Shown here one piece after another: positions 10,702-19,702 of a stretch of 64,000 nt of DNA; within the stretch, counting starts at the first letter, position 1; the number at the start of each line of letters is the position of its first letter. This DNA comes from Solirubrobacteraceae bacterium. Lineage in GTDB: Bacteria > Actinomycetota > Thermoleophilia > Solirubrobacterales > Solirubrobacteraceae. The DNA lies in assembly GCA_030447275.1 (NCBI GenBank), contig JAUJPF010000013.1, positions 1-64,000 on the forward strand, written 5' to 3'. The notes under the pieces were generated by a model that saw only the letters and a program-made list of their open reading frames with translations, made no database searches and was not told the DNA's origin. A program made the position numbers and the translations under genes.

Positions 10702-11259
10702 ATGCCGCAGCCGAAGAAGGCGCCGACCCAGAGTCGGGCCGCGCCGAGCGACGACGACACGCAGTCGGTCCTCGCGACCATCCGCGATCTGCTCACGCGC
10801 TCGCTCATGCTGCCGAGCGACCGGCTGCGCGAGACGCTCGACGACGCCGTGCGCCGCGGGCGCATCACGCGCGCCGACGCCGAGGAGCTGGTCGAGCGGC
10901 TCGCGGCCGTCGGGCGCCAGCAGAGCGAGGACGCGCTGAGCCGGATGGAGAGCGCGCTCGGCGGCGGGAAGGGCTCCCCGGGCTCAGGCTCGGGCTCGGG
11001 CTCCGCGGCCGCGAAGGGCCGCGGCGTACGCCGGCCGCCGGGCACCGACCGCGTGCTGCGCGAGGTCGACCGCGCGCGCCGCGCGGCGGGGCTCGGCTCG
11101 TCGTTCCCGATCGACTCCTACGACGACCTCACCGCCGCCCAGATCGGCGAGCGGCTCGACGACCTCTCGGCCACCGACCTGCGCAAGGTCCGCGACTACG
11201 AGAAGAAGAACGCGAACCGCAAGTCGGTGCTGGGCGCCGTCGAGCGGCGGCTGCGCTAG
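10702..11259 (+). CDS. Helical protein of unknown function
   Basis: 185 residues from ATG 10702; an earlier in-frame ATG at 10663 is possible. Residues about 20-90 are predicted helical and charged (IRDLLTRSLMLPSDRLRETLDDAVRRGRITRADAEELVERL), which resembles phasin/PhaR-like coiled regions. A Gly-Ser linker follows, then a conserved-looking C-terminal block (SYDDLTAAQIGERLDDLSATDLRKVRDYE) that suggests a short helix-hairpin module. No catalytic motif or signal peptide is seen. It ends two bases before the GTG of the RNA methyltransferase, so it is likely co-transcribed. Confidence 0.7.
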   Translation: MPQPKKAPTQSRAAPSDDDTQSVLATIRDLLTRSLMLPSDRLRETLDDAVRRGRITRADAEELVERLAAVGRQQSEDALSRMESALGGGKGSPGSGSGSGSAAAKGRGVRRPPGTDRVLREVDRARRAAGLGSSFPIDSYDDLTAAQIGERLDDLSATDLRKVRDYEKKNANRKSVLGAVERRLR

Positions 11260-11261
11260 CC

Positions 11262-12629
11262 GTGGAGGCCGCGGCCCGCACCCGGCCCGAGCGCGGGCAG
11301 GAGCTCGAGCTCGTCGTCGACGCGCTGGCCTACGGGGGCAACGGCGTCGCGCGGCTGGAGGGCTACGTCGTCTTCGTCTCGGGCGCCGTTCCGGGCGACC
11401 GCGTGCGCGCGGTGGTGACCAAGCGCAAGCGCGCCTACGCCGAGGCGCGCACGCTCGAGGTCCTCGAGCCCAGCCCCGAGCGGGTCGAGCCGCGCGCCCC
11501 CGGCCACCCGGGGACGCCGTGGCAGGTGCTCCCCTACGAGCGCCAGCTCGAGGTCAAGGCCGAGCAAATCGACGACGCGCTGCGGCGCATCGGCCACCTC
11601 GAGGGCTACGCGCTCGAGCCGATCCTCCCGTCGGCCGAGCAGTGGCGCTACCGCAACAAGGCCGAGTACTCGTTCGGCGTCGGCGAGGACGGCGTGCTCG
11701 TCTGCGGCTTCCACAAGCCGGGCTCGTGGGAGGAGATCGTCCACGTCGAGGACGACCTGCTCGTCTCCGAGCGCGCGAACGCCGCGCGGCGGGCGGTCCT
11801 GGAGTGGTGCCGCGCGCAGGGCCTCGGCGCGTACGACCGCCGCGAGCACCACGGCCTCCTGCGCAACGTCGTGATCCGCGAGGGGCGGAGCACCGGCGAG
11901 GTCCAGGTCCGCATCGTCACGAGCGAGGGCGAGCTTCAGACTGACGCGCTGGCCGCCGCCCTTGACGGGGTCGCCGACTCGTTCTTCTGGACGCGCATCG
12001 CGAGCGTCGCCGAGGTCACCACCGGCGGGCGGACCGAGGCCGTCATGGGCGAGAACCAGCTGCGCGAGACGCTCGGCGGGCTCGAGTACGGCATCTCGCC
12101 GGAGGCGTTCTTCCAGACCAACACCGAGATGGCCGAGCGCCTCTACGGCGTCGCCGCCGAGTACGCGGCGCTCAGCGGCTGGGAGCGCGTCTACGACCTC
12201 TACTGCGGGATGGGGACGATCGGGCTGACGCTCGCGCCGCGCGCCGGCGAGGTCTACGGCCTCGAGGTCGTCGAGGAGGCGATCGGCGACGCCATCGCCA
12301 ACGCGCGGCGCAACGAGATCGACAACGCCCACTTCTTCGCGGGCGACGTCCGGCTCGCGCTGCGCGAGCTGGTCGAGCGTGCGGGGCGCCCCGACGTCGT
12401 CGTCGTCGACCCGCCGCGCAGCGGCCTGTCGCAGAAGGTGGTCCGGCGCGTCATCGAGGCCGCCCCGAAGCGGATCGTCTACGTCTCGTGCAACCCGACG
12501 ACGCTCGCCCCGAACGCCGCCCAGCTCGTCGAGGCCGGCTACGCGCTGCGCCGCGTCACGCCGGCCGTCGACATGTTCCCGCAGACGCACCACATCGAGT
12601 GCGTGGCGCTGATCGAGCGCGCGGACCAG
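11262..12629 (+). CDS. TrmA/RlmC/RlmD-type RNA (uracil-C5) methyltransferase
   Basis: An N-terminal TRAM domain (ELELVVDALAYGGNGVARLEGYVVFVSGAVPGDRV, residues about 10-65) is followed by a SAM-dependent methyltransferase domain: YDLYCGMGTIGLTLA, VVVVDPPRSGLSQKV and YVSCNPTTLAPNA with the catalytic Cys. The segment where RlmD proteins carry Fe-S cysteines reads RAPGHPGTPWQVLPYERQL and has none. As given, there is no stop before the next gene: codon 12627-12629 is CAG where a TAG would end this protein directly before ATG 12630. It therefore reads into the ThuA-like signal peptide. I place the natural end at 12629. Confidence 0.85.
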
Positions 12630-13653
12630 ATGCGCGCCGCGCTCGCGTCCATCGTCGCGTTCGCCCTCCTCGCGCCGCCCGCGGCCGCCGAGGACCTGCT
12701 CGTCTTCACGAAGACCGAGGGCTACCGCCACGAGTCGATCCCGACGGCGTCGCCGCGATCCGGGTGCTCGGCGCGGCGAACCGCTTCACCGTGACCGACA
12801 CCACCGACGCCGCGACGTTCACGCGCGACGGACTCGCGCCGTACGAGGCCGTGCCTTTCCTCAGCACCAACCGCGAGGTGCTCGACGAGGCGCAGCAGGC
12901 CGCGCTGGAGGAGTACGTGCGGGGCGGCGGAGGCTGGGCCGGCGTGCACGCCGCCTCGGACACCGAGTACGACTGGCCGTTCTACGGCGAGCTGCTGGCG
13001 GGCGCGTGGTTCAACGGGCATCCGCCGATCCAGCCGGCGACGCTCGACGTCGAGGATCCCTTCCACCCGTCTACCCGCGGGCTGCCGTCGCGCTGGACGC
13101 GCAGCGACGAGTGGTACGCGTTCACCGCGAACCCGCGATCGGCCGCGCGAGTGCTGCTGCGGGTCGACGAGGCGTCCTACGCGCCGGCCGACACGGCGAT
13201 GGGCGCCGACCACCCGATCGCGTGGTGCCGCGCGATCGGGCGCGGCGGTCGTGGTACACCGCGATCGGGCACACCAGCGAGTCGTTCGCCGAGCCGGAGT
13301 ACCGCCGCCATCTGCTCGGCGGGATCCTCACCGCGATCGACCGGCTCCCGGCCGACTGCACGCCGCGCGAGCGCGACGCGCCGCTCCTCGGCGCGCCGGC
13401 TGTCGATCCCGGCCGCGCGGCTGCGCTACGCGGCCTGCCGGTGCGGCTCAGCTGCCCGCGGGGCTGCCGCGCGGGCGTGCGGATCACGTCCGGCGGCCGG
13501 CCGATCTCGGGCGTGCGCAGGGTGCGGCGGGGCCGAGGCGCGACGGCCGGGTTCCGGCTGCGGGCGCGCGGGCCGTTCGCGAAGCGCATCCGGCTGGTCG
13601 CGACGATCGGCGACCGCACGCTCGCCCGCCGCGTCGCCGTGCGGCGCGGCCAG
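12630..13653 (+). CDS. Secreted ThuA-like (GATase1-fold) protein, frame-disrupted
   Basis: ATG 12630 opens a signal peptide (MRAALASIVAFALLAPPAAA), then EDLLVFTKTEGYRHESIP, the start of ThuA-like domains. Loss of one C near 12743 shifts to a frame with YVRGGGGWAGVHAASDTEYDW and GELLAGAWFNGHPP, both typical of the family. Loss of one G near 13245 shifts to WYTAIGHTSESFAEPEYRRHLLGGILTAI. A beta-rich tail ends VAVRRG. The codon after this is CAG (13651); TAG there would end the gene, otherwise the frame runs to 13791. ThuA-like proteins are linked to sugar use, but the exact role is unknown. Confidence 0.65.
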
Positions 13654-14662
13654 GGACCGGGCGCGTCTTCGGGCGGCGGCGGGTCGTCGCGGCCCGAGCC
13701 GCGCAGCCAGTCGGCGAGCGCGTCGCTCGCCGTGGCGAGGTTGTCGCCACGTCGCGGAACGTCGTGGCGAAGCGCTCGCGGTAGAAGGTGACGGCCTCGG
13801 CCGCCTCCTCGCCGACGATGACCGGGTCGCCGCGGCGCGGGTACTGCTTGCCGACGATGCGGTCGAAGTCGCCGCCGCGGACCCAGTCCATGACCTCGTG
13901 CACCCGCTTGACCGGCAGCGCGCGGGTGACGCCCAGCCTCGCCACAGGCGCTGGAGGCGGTCGACGCCCTTGCTCTCCTCGCGGTAGTCGGAGGCCTGGA
14001 CGAGGTAGGCGTCGAGGTTCAGCTTGTCGGGCTTCATCCCCGCGCTGACGCTCATCAGCGTGCGGCACATGGCCAGCGGGTCGCGCGTGACGAGCGCCGC
14101 GGCGCGGTCGCAGGAGAGCTCGGCGGCGCGCGACCACTCGAGCAGCGCCATCTTCACCGCCATGAGCGGCAGCCCGGCGAGCAGCGGCAGCCGGCCGACG
14201 GTGAGGCTCAGCAGGATCTGGAGCCCCGTCCGGTAGAGGACGTGGTCGGAGAGGATGTGCGCGACCTCGTGGGCCAGCACCGCGCGCTGGCCCTCCTCGT
14301 CGAGCAGGTTCAAGAGGCCGGAGTTGAGCACGATGATCGGCTTTCTTCGAGCCGATCGTCATCGCGTTGACGATCGGGAACTGCGTGACGTAGAGGTCGT
14401 AGACGTCGGGCATGTCGAGCGTCGCGAGGACCTGCTCGTACACCCGCCACGTCTCGGGGAGCTGGTCCGGACCGAGCTTCACCGACGAGCCGAGGTACGC
14501 CTGGCGCAGCGCGCGCTCGTAGCCGAACTCGATCAGCTTGCGCACGACCTGGTCGAGCATCGGGACCGACGCGAGCGCAGCCGTCGCCGCGCGGTCGGCC
14601 GGGTGCTCGTACGCCTTCGGCGAGATGTCCGTCAGGCGGTAGCCCTCGGCCGGCAGTCCCAT
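13650..14662 (-). CDS. M48-type zinc metallopeptidase (three frame breaks)
   Basis: ATG 14662 starts MGLPAEGYRLTDISPKAYEHP. The zinc site reads VLAHEVAHILSDHVLYR (HEVAH), with the third ligand in WSRAAELSCDRAAALVTRD. Hydrophobic stretches (ILLSLTVGRLPLLAGLPLM) between them suggest membrane association. Breaks: one extra base near 14342 (SKK/PIIVLNSG junction), one lost base near 13944 and one near 13740. In the restored frame the protein ends EDAPGP at 13653. The next codon is TGG, but a T instead of C at 13651 would make it TAG and would also stop the convergent ThuA gene. It is divergent from the oxidoreductase, 25 bases apart. Confidence 0.7.
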
Positions 14663-14687
14663 GTGCGAACGACGATACTCATGCGCG

Positions 14688-15632
14688 ATGCGCGCCGCGA
14701 CGGTCGTAGACGGAGAGCTGGAGGTCCGCGAGCACCCCGACCCCGAGCCGGGACGCGACGAGGTGCTCGTCCGCGTCCGCGCGGCGGGCGTCAACGGCGC
14801 CGACATCCTTCAGCGCAAGGGCGCCTACCCTGCGCCGCCCGGCTCGCCCGCCGACATCCCCGGCCTGGAGCTGGCGGGCGAGGTCGCCGCGCTCGGCCTG
14901 GGCGCCTCGCGCTTCGCCGAGGGCGACCGCGTGATGGCCATCGCCGCATGCCGGGGGCGGCCAGGGCGAGCTCGCCGTCGTCCACGAGCGCCAGCTCATG
15001 CCGGTGCCCGAGAACCCGACTGGCCGGAGGCCGGCGGGCTGCCCGAGGTCTTCACGACGGCCCACGACGCGCTCTTCACGCAGTGCGACCTGCGCGCCTA
15101 TGAGCGGCTGCTCGTCCACGGCGGGGCGGGCGGCGTCGGCACCGCCGCCGTCCAGCTCGGCGCCGCCGCGGGCGCGCGTGTCACCGCGACGGTGCGCAAC
15201 GCCGACCTGCGCGACGCCGTGCGCGAGCTCGGCGCGGCGGAGGCCATCGACCTGGAGGACGTCGCGTCCGCGGGCCCGTTCGACGTCGTGCTCGAGCTCG
15301 TGGGCGCGCCCAACATCCCCGCGAACCTCAAGGCGCTCGACACCGGCGGGCGGATCGTCGTCATCGGCGTGGGCGCCGGCTTCAAGGCGGAGGTCAACCT
15401 GCTCGCGCTGATGGGCAAGCGGGCGACGCTGCGCGCGTCGACGCTCCGCGCGCGCCCGCTCGAGGAGAAGGCGCAGACCGCGCGGCTGATGGAGCGCCAC
15501 GTGTTGCCGCTCGTGGCCGCCGGCGCGCTGAAGGTACCGGTCGCGGCGACGTTCGCGCTCGACGAGGCGGCGGCGGCCTACGAGCGGTTCACCGCCGGCG
15601 GAAAGCTCGGCAAGATCCTGATCCTGCCGTGA
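14688..15632 (+). CDS. Zinc-type alcohol dehydrogenase / quinone oxidoreductase (MDR family)
   Basis: The N-terminal half (MRAATVVDGELEVREHPDPEPG and GADILQRKGAYPAPPGSPADIPGLELAGEV) and the NADPH-binding half (LLVHGGAGGVGTAAVQLGAAAGA) match medium-chain quinone oxidoreductases of the NQO/PIG3 type. Between about 14948 and 15022 the frame changes and is then restored. The alternative frame supplies GGGQGELAVVHERQLMPVPEN, which belongs in the family, so this is a local double indel. No structural zinc cysteines are evident, as in QORs. The stop overlaps the GTG of rpiA. Confidence 0.8.
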   Translation: MRAATVVDGELEVREHPDPEPGRDEVLVRVRAAGVNGADILQRKGAYPAPPGSPADIPGLELAGEVAALGLGASRFAEGDRVMAIAACRGRPGRARRRPRAPAHAGAREPDWPEAGGLPEVFTTAHDALFTQCDLRAYERLLVHGGAGGVGTAAVQLGAAAGARVTATVRNADLRDAVRELGAAEAIDLEDVASAGPFDVVLELVGAPNIPANLKALDTGGRIVVIGVGAGFKAEVNLLALMGKRATLRASTLRARPLEEKAQTARLMERHVLPLVAAGALKVPVAATFALDEAAAAYERFTAGGKLGKILILP

Positions 15633-16252
15633 GCGGCGACGCGGGGAAGCGCGCCGCGGCCGAGCAGGCGGCGCTGCTGGTCGAGGACGGCATGCGGGTC
15701 GGGCTCGGCACGGGCTCGACCGTCGACCTCCTCCTCCCCGTCCTCGCCGCCCGCGGGCTGCGCGACGTGCGCTGCGTGGCGACGAGCGACGCCACCGAGC
15801 GCCAGGCGCGCGAGCTGGGCCTCCCGGTCGAGCCGTTCGACGCGCGCGACGGGCTCGACCTGGCCGTCGACGGCGCCGACGAGGTCGCCCCCGACCGCTG
15901 GCTGATCAAGGGCGGCGGCGGCGCGCACACGCGCGAGAAGATCGTGGCGGCGGCGGCCGAGCGGTTCGTCGTGATCGTCGACGAGTCGAAGCTCGTCGAC
16001 GCGCTGACCTGGGCGGTGCCGGTCGAGCTGCTGCCGTTCGGCCTGCCGGCGACGCTCGCGCGGCTCGGCGACGCGACGGTGCGCGAGGGCGCCCCGCGCA
16101 GCCCCGACGGCGGCGTCATCGCCGACGTGCGCGCCTCTCTGGCGGATCCCGCGGCGGTCGCCGCGCGGCTCGCGGCGACGCCGGGCGTCGTCGACCACGG
16201 CCTGTTCGCGCCGGAGCTCGTGGCCGACGTCATCGTCGGCCGGCCCGGCTAG
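15629..16252 (+). CDS. rpiA: Ribose-5-phosphate isomerase A
   Basis: 207 residues from GTG 15629. It interconverts ribose 5-phosphate and ribulose 5-phosphate in the pentose phosphate pathway. Signature motifs in order: GLGTGSTVDLLL (phosphate loop), DLAVDGADEV (catalytic Asp), LIKGGGGAHTREKIV (catalytic Lys) and VIVDESKLV. The length is normal. It overlaps the oxidoreductase stop by GTGA. Its TAG (16250-16252) lies in a CTAG that also holds the stop of the convergent gene. Confidence 0.94.
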   Translation: MSGDAGKRAAAEQAALLVEDGMRVGLGTGSTVDLLLPVLAARGLRDVRCVATSDATERQARELGLPVEPFDARDGLDLAVDGADEVAPDRWLIKGGGGAHTREKIVAAAAERFVVIVDESKLVDALTWAVPVELLPFGLPATLARLGDATVREGAPRSPDGGVIADVRASLADPAAVAARLAATPGVVDHGLFAPELVADVIVGRPG

Positions 16253-17130
16253 GCGTCCGCCGGGTCCTGCTCCTCGTCGAGCGGGAGCACCTCGGCGGCG
16301 TGGATCGAGCACAGGGGCGGGCTGCCCGACTCGAGGATCGCCTTCTGCTCGCTCGGGATGAGCTGGGCGCCGCACACCTGGCAGCGGTCGGGGACGGCCG
16401 GATCGACGGTGCGCTCTTCGAGGTCCATCGCGCCAGGAACGTTATCGCTCGGCGGCCGCGCGAGCAGCCCCCGGAGGCGGTCCGCGGCGGGAAGCAGCAG
16501 GCCGGCGGCGAGAAACGGGAGCGCCGGCATCGCGCGGTCGAGCGCGAGTCCGAGCGCCACCGCTGCGCAGAGGCCGAGCACCATCAGTGCGATCCCGAGG
16601 CGCGGGCGCAGCCGGTAGCGCACCGACCACGCGGCGAACAGCGCGAGGAACGTCATGTCGAGCAGCCCGAGGCGCGCGACCGACCCGCCGCCGCCGAGCA
16701 GCGGCAGGTCGAGCGTGAGGACGTCCGCCGGCCCGGTCCCGCGCACCGGCTCGCCGGGCCCGGTGAGCACCGACGCGAGGTCGACGCCGGCGACCACGAG
16801 CGGCAGCGCGACGACGGCGATCGGCGCTGCGAAGGCCCACGCGAAGAGCAGCCCGGCCGCGGCGCCCGCCAGCGCCTCGACCGGGTTGGCCGCGGCGCCG
16901 ACGTCCTGCGCGGCGAGGACCGCCGCGAGGAAGCCGGCGCCGACGCCGAACAGCGCCACCCCGAACGGCTCGTCGCGCGCGGGCAGCAGCGCCAGCGCGG
17001 CCAGGCCGCAGAACAGCGCGCCGGCGCAGCCGGCGACGTACCGCGCGGCCTCCGACGTTCCCGAGGGGAGCTCGCCGACCGCCGCGAACCACGCGACGGC
17101 GCCTAATAGGGCGGCAGCTCCGCGTACCAC
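16249..17130 (-). CDS. Polytopic membrane protein with C-terminal Cys-rich tail
   Basis: 293 residues if GTG 17130 is the start, overlapping the UDG-like gene by 28 bases. About seven or eight hydrophobic segments (for example ARYVAGCAGALFCGLAALALL, FGVALFGVGAGFLAAVLA and IALMVLGLCAAVALGLAL) fill the first 240 residues. The last 55 residues are soluble and hold a zinc-ribbon-like pattern: CQVCG, then CSIH 22 residues later. No family is recognised. The start is uncertain because the region is shared with the upstream frame. Confidence 0.6.
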   Translation of the reverse strand: MVRGAAALLGAVAWFAAVGELPSGTSEAARYVAGCAGALFCGLAALALLPARDEPFGVALFGVGAGFLAAVLAAQDVGAAANPVEALAGAAAGLLFAWAFAAPIAVVALPLVVAGVDLASVLTGPGEPVRGTGPADVLTLDLPLLGGGGSVARLGLLDMTFLALFAAWSVRYRLRPRLGIALMVLGLCAAVALGLALDRAMPALPFLAAGLLLPAADRLRGLLARPPSDNVPGAMDLEERTVDPAVPDRCQVCGAQLIPSEQKAILESGSPPLCSIHAAEVLPLDEEQDPADA

Positions 17131-17756
17131 TGGCCCAGCACGCGGAAGGACGACCAGAACTCGCGCTTGGCCTGCTCCTCGTCGAGGGCGCCGTCGATGT
17201 TCGGCACGAACAGCGCGGCGATCGACGGGGTGAGCTGCTGGACGACGCCGGGCAGCGGCTCGACCTCGCGGGAGAGGGGGACGTCGAGGTCGTTCAGCGC
17301 GTAGAGCGCGTCGAGTCCCATGACGACGACGATCTTCGGCTGCACGATCGCCAGCTCCTCGACCACGCGCGCCACGCACGCGGGATCGGCCTGCGAGGGA
17401 TCGTTGACCGGGCACTTCACGCAGAGCGTCCCGTACACGGCCAGCGGGTCGATCTGGAGGCGGCGCAGCGACTTCATCAGCGCCGCGCCGGCGCGGCCGT
17501 AGAAGGCGACGCCCTCCTCGACCTCGCTCGGCGTCGGCGCGAGCTTGAGCAGCATCACGTCGGCCTGCGGGTGGCCGGACCCGAGCACCGGCATGAGGTT
17601 CCCGCGCGGGCAGAGCTCGCAGCTCTGGAGCTCGCGGGTCAGCGTGTTCAGCTCGCGGATGGCGCGCTCGAGGTACTTCTCGCGGATCTCGTCGTCGGTG
17701 GCCGGCATGGGCTCCAAGACTTTCGGCTCCGTCCGCGGGTCTCCCTGCCCCTGCAT
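17103..17756 (-). CDS. Uracil-DNA glycosylase superfamily protein, catalytically atypical
   Basis: 217 residues. Family 4/5-like architecture: a CELCP pair near residue 47, FYGRAGAALMKSLRRL near residue 90 (UDG FVGxAG-like), LCVKCPV near residue 113 and a conserved core IVVVMGLDALYAL. However, motif A (usually GExPGxxED) reads LKLAPTPSEVEEG, and the motif that usually has HP (YHPAA) reads FVPNIDGAL, so the catalytic His is absent. It may bind DNA or have lost glycosylase activity. ATG 17756 shares a base with the stop of the glycosyltransferase-PHP gene (TGATG). Confidence 0.65.
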   Translation of the reverse strand: MQGQGDPRTEPKVLEPMPATDDEIREKYLERAIRELNTLTRELQSCELCPRGNLMPVLGSGHPQADVMLLKLAPTPSEVEEGVAFYGRAGAALMKSLRRLQIDPLAVYGTLCVKCPVNDPSQADPACVARVVEELAIVQPKIVVVMGLDALYALNDLDVPLSREVEPLPGVVQQLTPSIAALFVPNIDGALDEEQAKREFWSSFRVLGQWYAELPPY

Positions 17757-19630
17757 CAGCCGTTGCGCGTCGCCCTGCGGACGCGGCGGTCGCGGACCGC
17801 CCGGCGGGCCCCCGCGGGCGTCGCCTTCGTCTCCAGGAACTTCAGCGCCTGGACGTAGAGCAGCGAGGACGGCTTCGTCACGATCTCGGCCTCGCGCAGC
17901 CCCTCGAGGAACTCCTCCGGCCCGTCGAAGTCGGGCACGCGGACCCGGACGGAGCCGAGACCCTGGGCGACGTGCGCGTCCGATCCCGCCGCGGCGAGGA
18001 TCCGGTACTTGGCCGCGAACCGCTCCGCCTCCTCGTTGAAGGCGCCGATGGCGACGCGCGGGTTGTAGATCTCGAGCACGTCGACGTCGTCGAGGATCGC
18101 GAGCAGGTGCTCGTAGTCGGGGACCGAGTGCAGACGGTCGAAGGGGTGGGGGACGTAGACCACGCCCCCCTGCCGCTTGATCTCGGCGACGGTTTCGGCC
18201 AGCGTCAGCCCGCGCGGGATCTTCTCCTTCAGGAACAGGCCGATGACCTCGCCCTGCGAGGCGGTCTTGATCTCCTCGCCGATGATGACCTTCACGCCGA
18301 AGCGCTCGCCCTTCTCCGCCGCCTCGAACGCGCCCGAGACCTCGTTGTGGTCGGTCACCGCGATCGCGCCGAGCCCCTGCTGGCGCGCCGCGTCGAGCAG
18401 CACCTCGACCGGCGTCGCGCAGTCGGGGGAGTGGTCGGTGTGCATGTGCAGGTCGATGTCGATGCGCGGGCGGCGCAGCAGCCGCCGCCCGATCTCCGGG
18501 TTGCCGCGCGTCTCGCGCCGCCGCGCCGCGAGGCCGGCGTAGACCTCCTCGTACTCGCCGGCCACGCGGCTCCACCCGAGGTGCTCGCGCAGGCCGTCGC
18601 CGCCGGCGCGCAGCCGCTCGCGCAGCGCGGCGTCGCCGACGAGCCGCCCGAGCTGGGCCGCGAGCGCGTCGGGCTCGCCGGCGGGGAACAGCAGGCCGCG
18701 GTCGCCGTCGGCGAGCAGCTCCTAGTAGACGGCGAGCGACGAGGCCAGGGGGACGGCGCCCGCCGCGACCGCGCGCCGCACGAGGCCCGGCGCCGGGCTG
18801 GGTCCGGCGGACGCTGCGACGACGACGTCGGCGCCCGCGAGCGAGCCGGCCGACTCGGACCGCCCGCGTGCGCGCAGCCGCGCGGGCAGCCGTAGCGCGG
18901 ACGCGGCCGCGCCGCGGTCGGTCAGCACCGTCGCTTGCCAGGGCGCCGCGACGTCGAGGCGGCGCAGCGCGCGCAGGAACAGGCGCAGCGCGCTCCGGTC
19001 CTCCTCGTCGGCGAAGGCGATGCGGACCAGGCCGTCGTCGGGCGTCGCGGCCGGCGCGTCGGCGCCCGGCAGGATCACGCGGTAGTCGCCCGGGAACGTG
19101 CGCCCGATCAGGTTCGCCGTCGACTCAAAGCTGGCGATCCGCGCGTCGAGACGGCCGAACAGCAGCTCGACGATCCGCCGCGCGGCCTGCATCGACACGA
19201 GCCGCTCCGCTTACGCGTGGAACGTCCCCACGTTGAGCGCGCGCGAGTGGCGCAGCGCCGCAGCGGCCGTCGACAGCGCGAACGGCTCGTGCACGTGGAC
19301 GACGTCGAGCGGCGCCCCGTCGAGCAGCTCCTCGACGGTGCGCGCGACGTCGACCGGCAGCCCCGGCGCCCGCCGCCGGCTCGCGCTCGGCAGCTCGGGC
19401 AGGATCTCGCCGACGGCGAGCACCTCCTCCGCGAACAGCTCGTCCCCGCCGCGGCGGATCCGGTCGCGCGAGCGCCGCACGAGGTCGCGGTCGCGCGACG
19501 GCGCGACGATCAGCACCCGGTGCCCGCGGTCGCGAAGCTCGCCCGCCACCCGGTCGACGAGGACGTTGACCTCGTTGCGCAGCTCCCACGCGTAGGGCGT
19601 GACGTGGGCGATGGAGAGCGGCTCGGCCAC
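17756..19630 (-). CDS. Glycosyltransferase (GT4-like) fused to PHP phosphoesterase; two in-frame nonsense codons
   Basis: One reading frame of 625 codons from GTG 19630 holds a GT4-like domain and a PHP domain. GT features: SIAHVTPYAWELRNEVNVLVDRV, DVVHVHEPFAL, GTFHA, LFGRLDARIASFESTANLIGRTF, ELLADGDRGLLFPAGEP. PHP features: IDIDLHMHTDHSPDC, AIAVTDHNEV, VIIGEEI, VYVPHPFDR, AAGSDAHVAQGLG, so the metal ligands are present. TAA at 19211-19213 sits where TAC (GTFHAYAER) is expected. TAG at 18722-18724 sits where GAG (VYEELL) is expected. The frame continues across both. Either substitution errors or a decaying gene explains this. A PHP-only product from a start near 18565 is possible. Confidence 0.7.
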
Positions 19631-19646
19631 CGGGGGAGCATACGGA

Positions 19647-19676
19647 CGAGGGGCCGATCTCACGAGCGGCCCCTCG
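19647..19676 (-). terminator. Hairpin between inositol-phosphate synthase and glycosyltransferase gene
   Basis: A perfect 10-bp stem (CGAGGGGCCG / CGGCCCCTCG) with a 10-base loop lies just downstream of the inositol-phosphate synthase stop on the minus strand. It lacks a T tract, so it could be a GC-rich hairpin terminator or an mRNA-processing stem. Confidence 0.5.
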
Positions 19677-19702
19677 AAGTGCTGCGCGATGTCGCGACGG
19701 CG

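Noticed and set aside
6151..11259. A 1702-codon open frame on the plus strand opposite the subtilisin gene
   Set aside because: It is the antisense of a clear S8 protease and reads as Arg/Ala/Gly/Val-rich sequence without motifs; only its last 185 codons (10702-11259) match a plausible protein.
12627..19213. Reassigned stop codons (TAG or TAA read as sense)
   Set aside because: Other genes in the window end normally at TAG and TAA, and the same region has many indels, so point errors explain it more simply.
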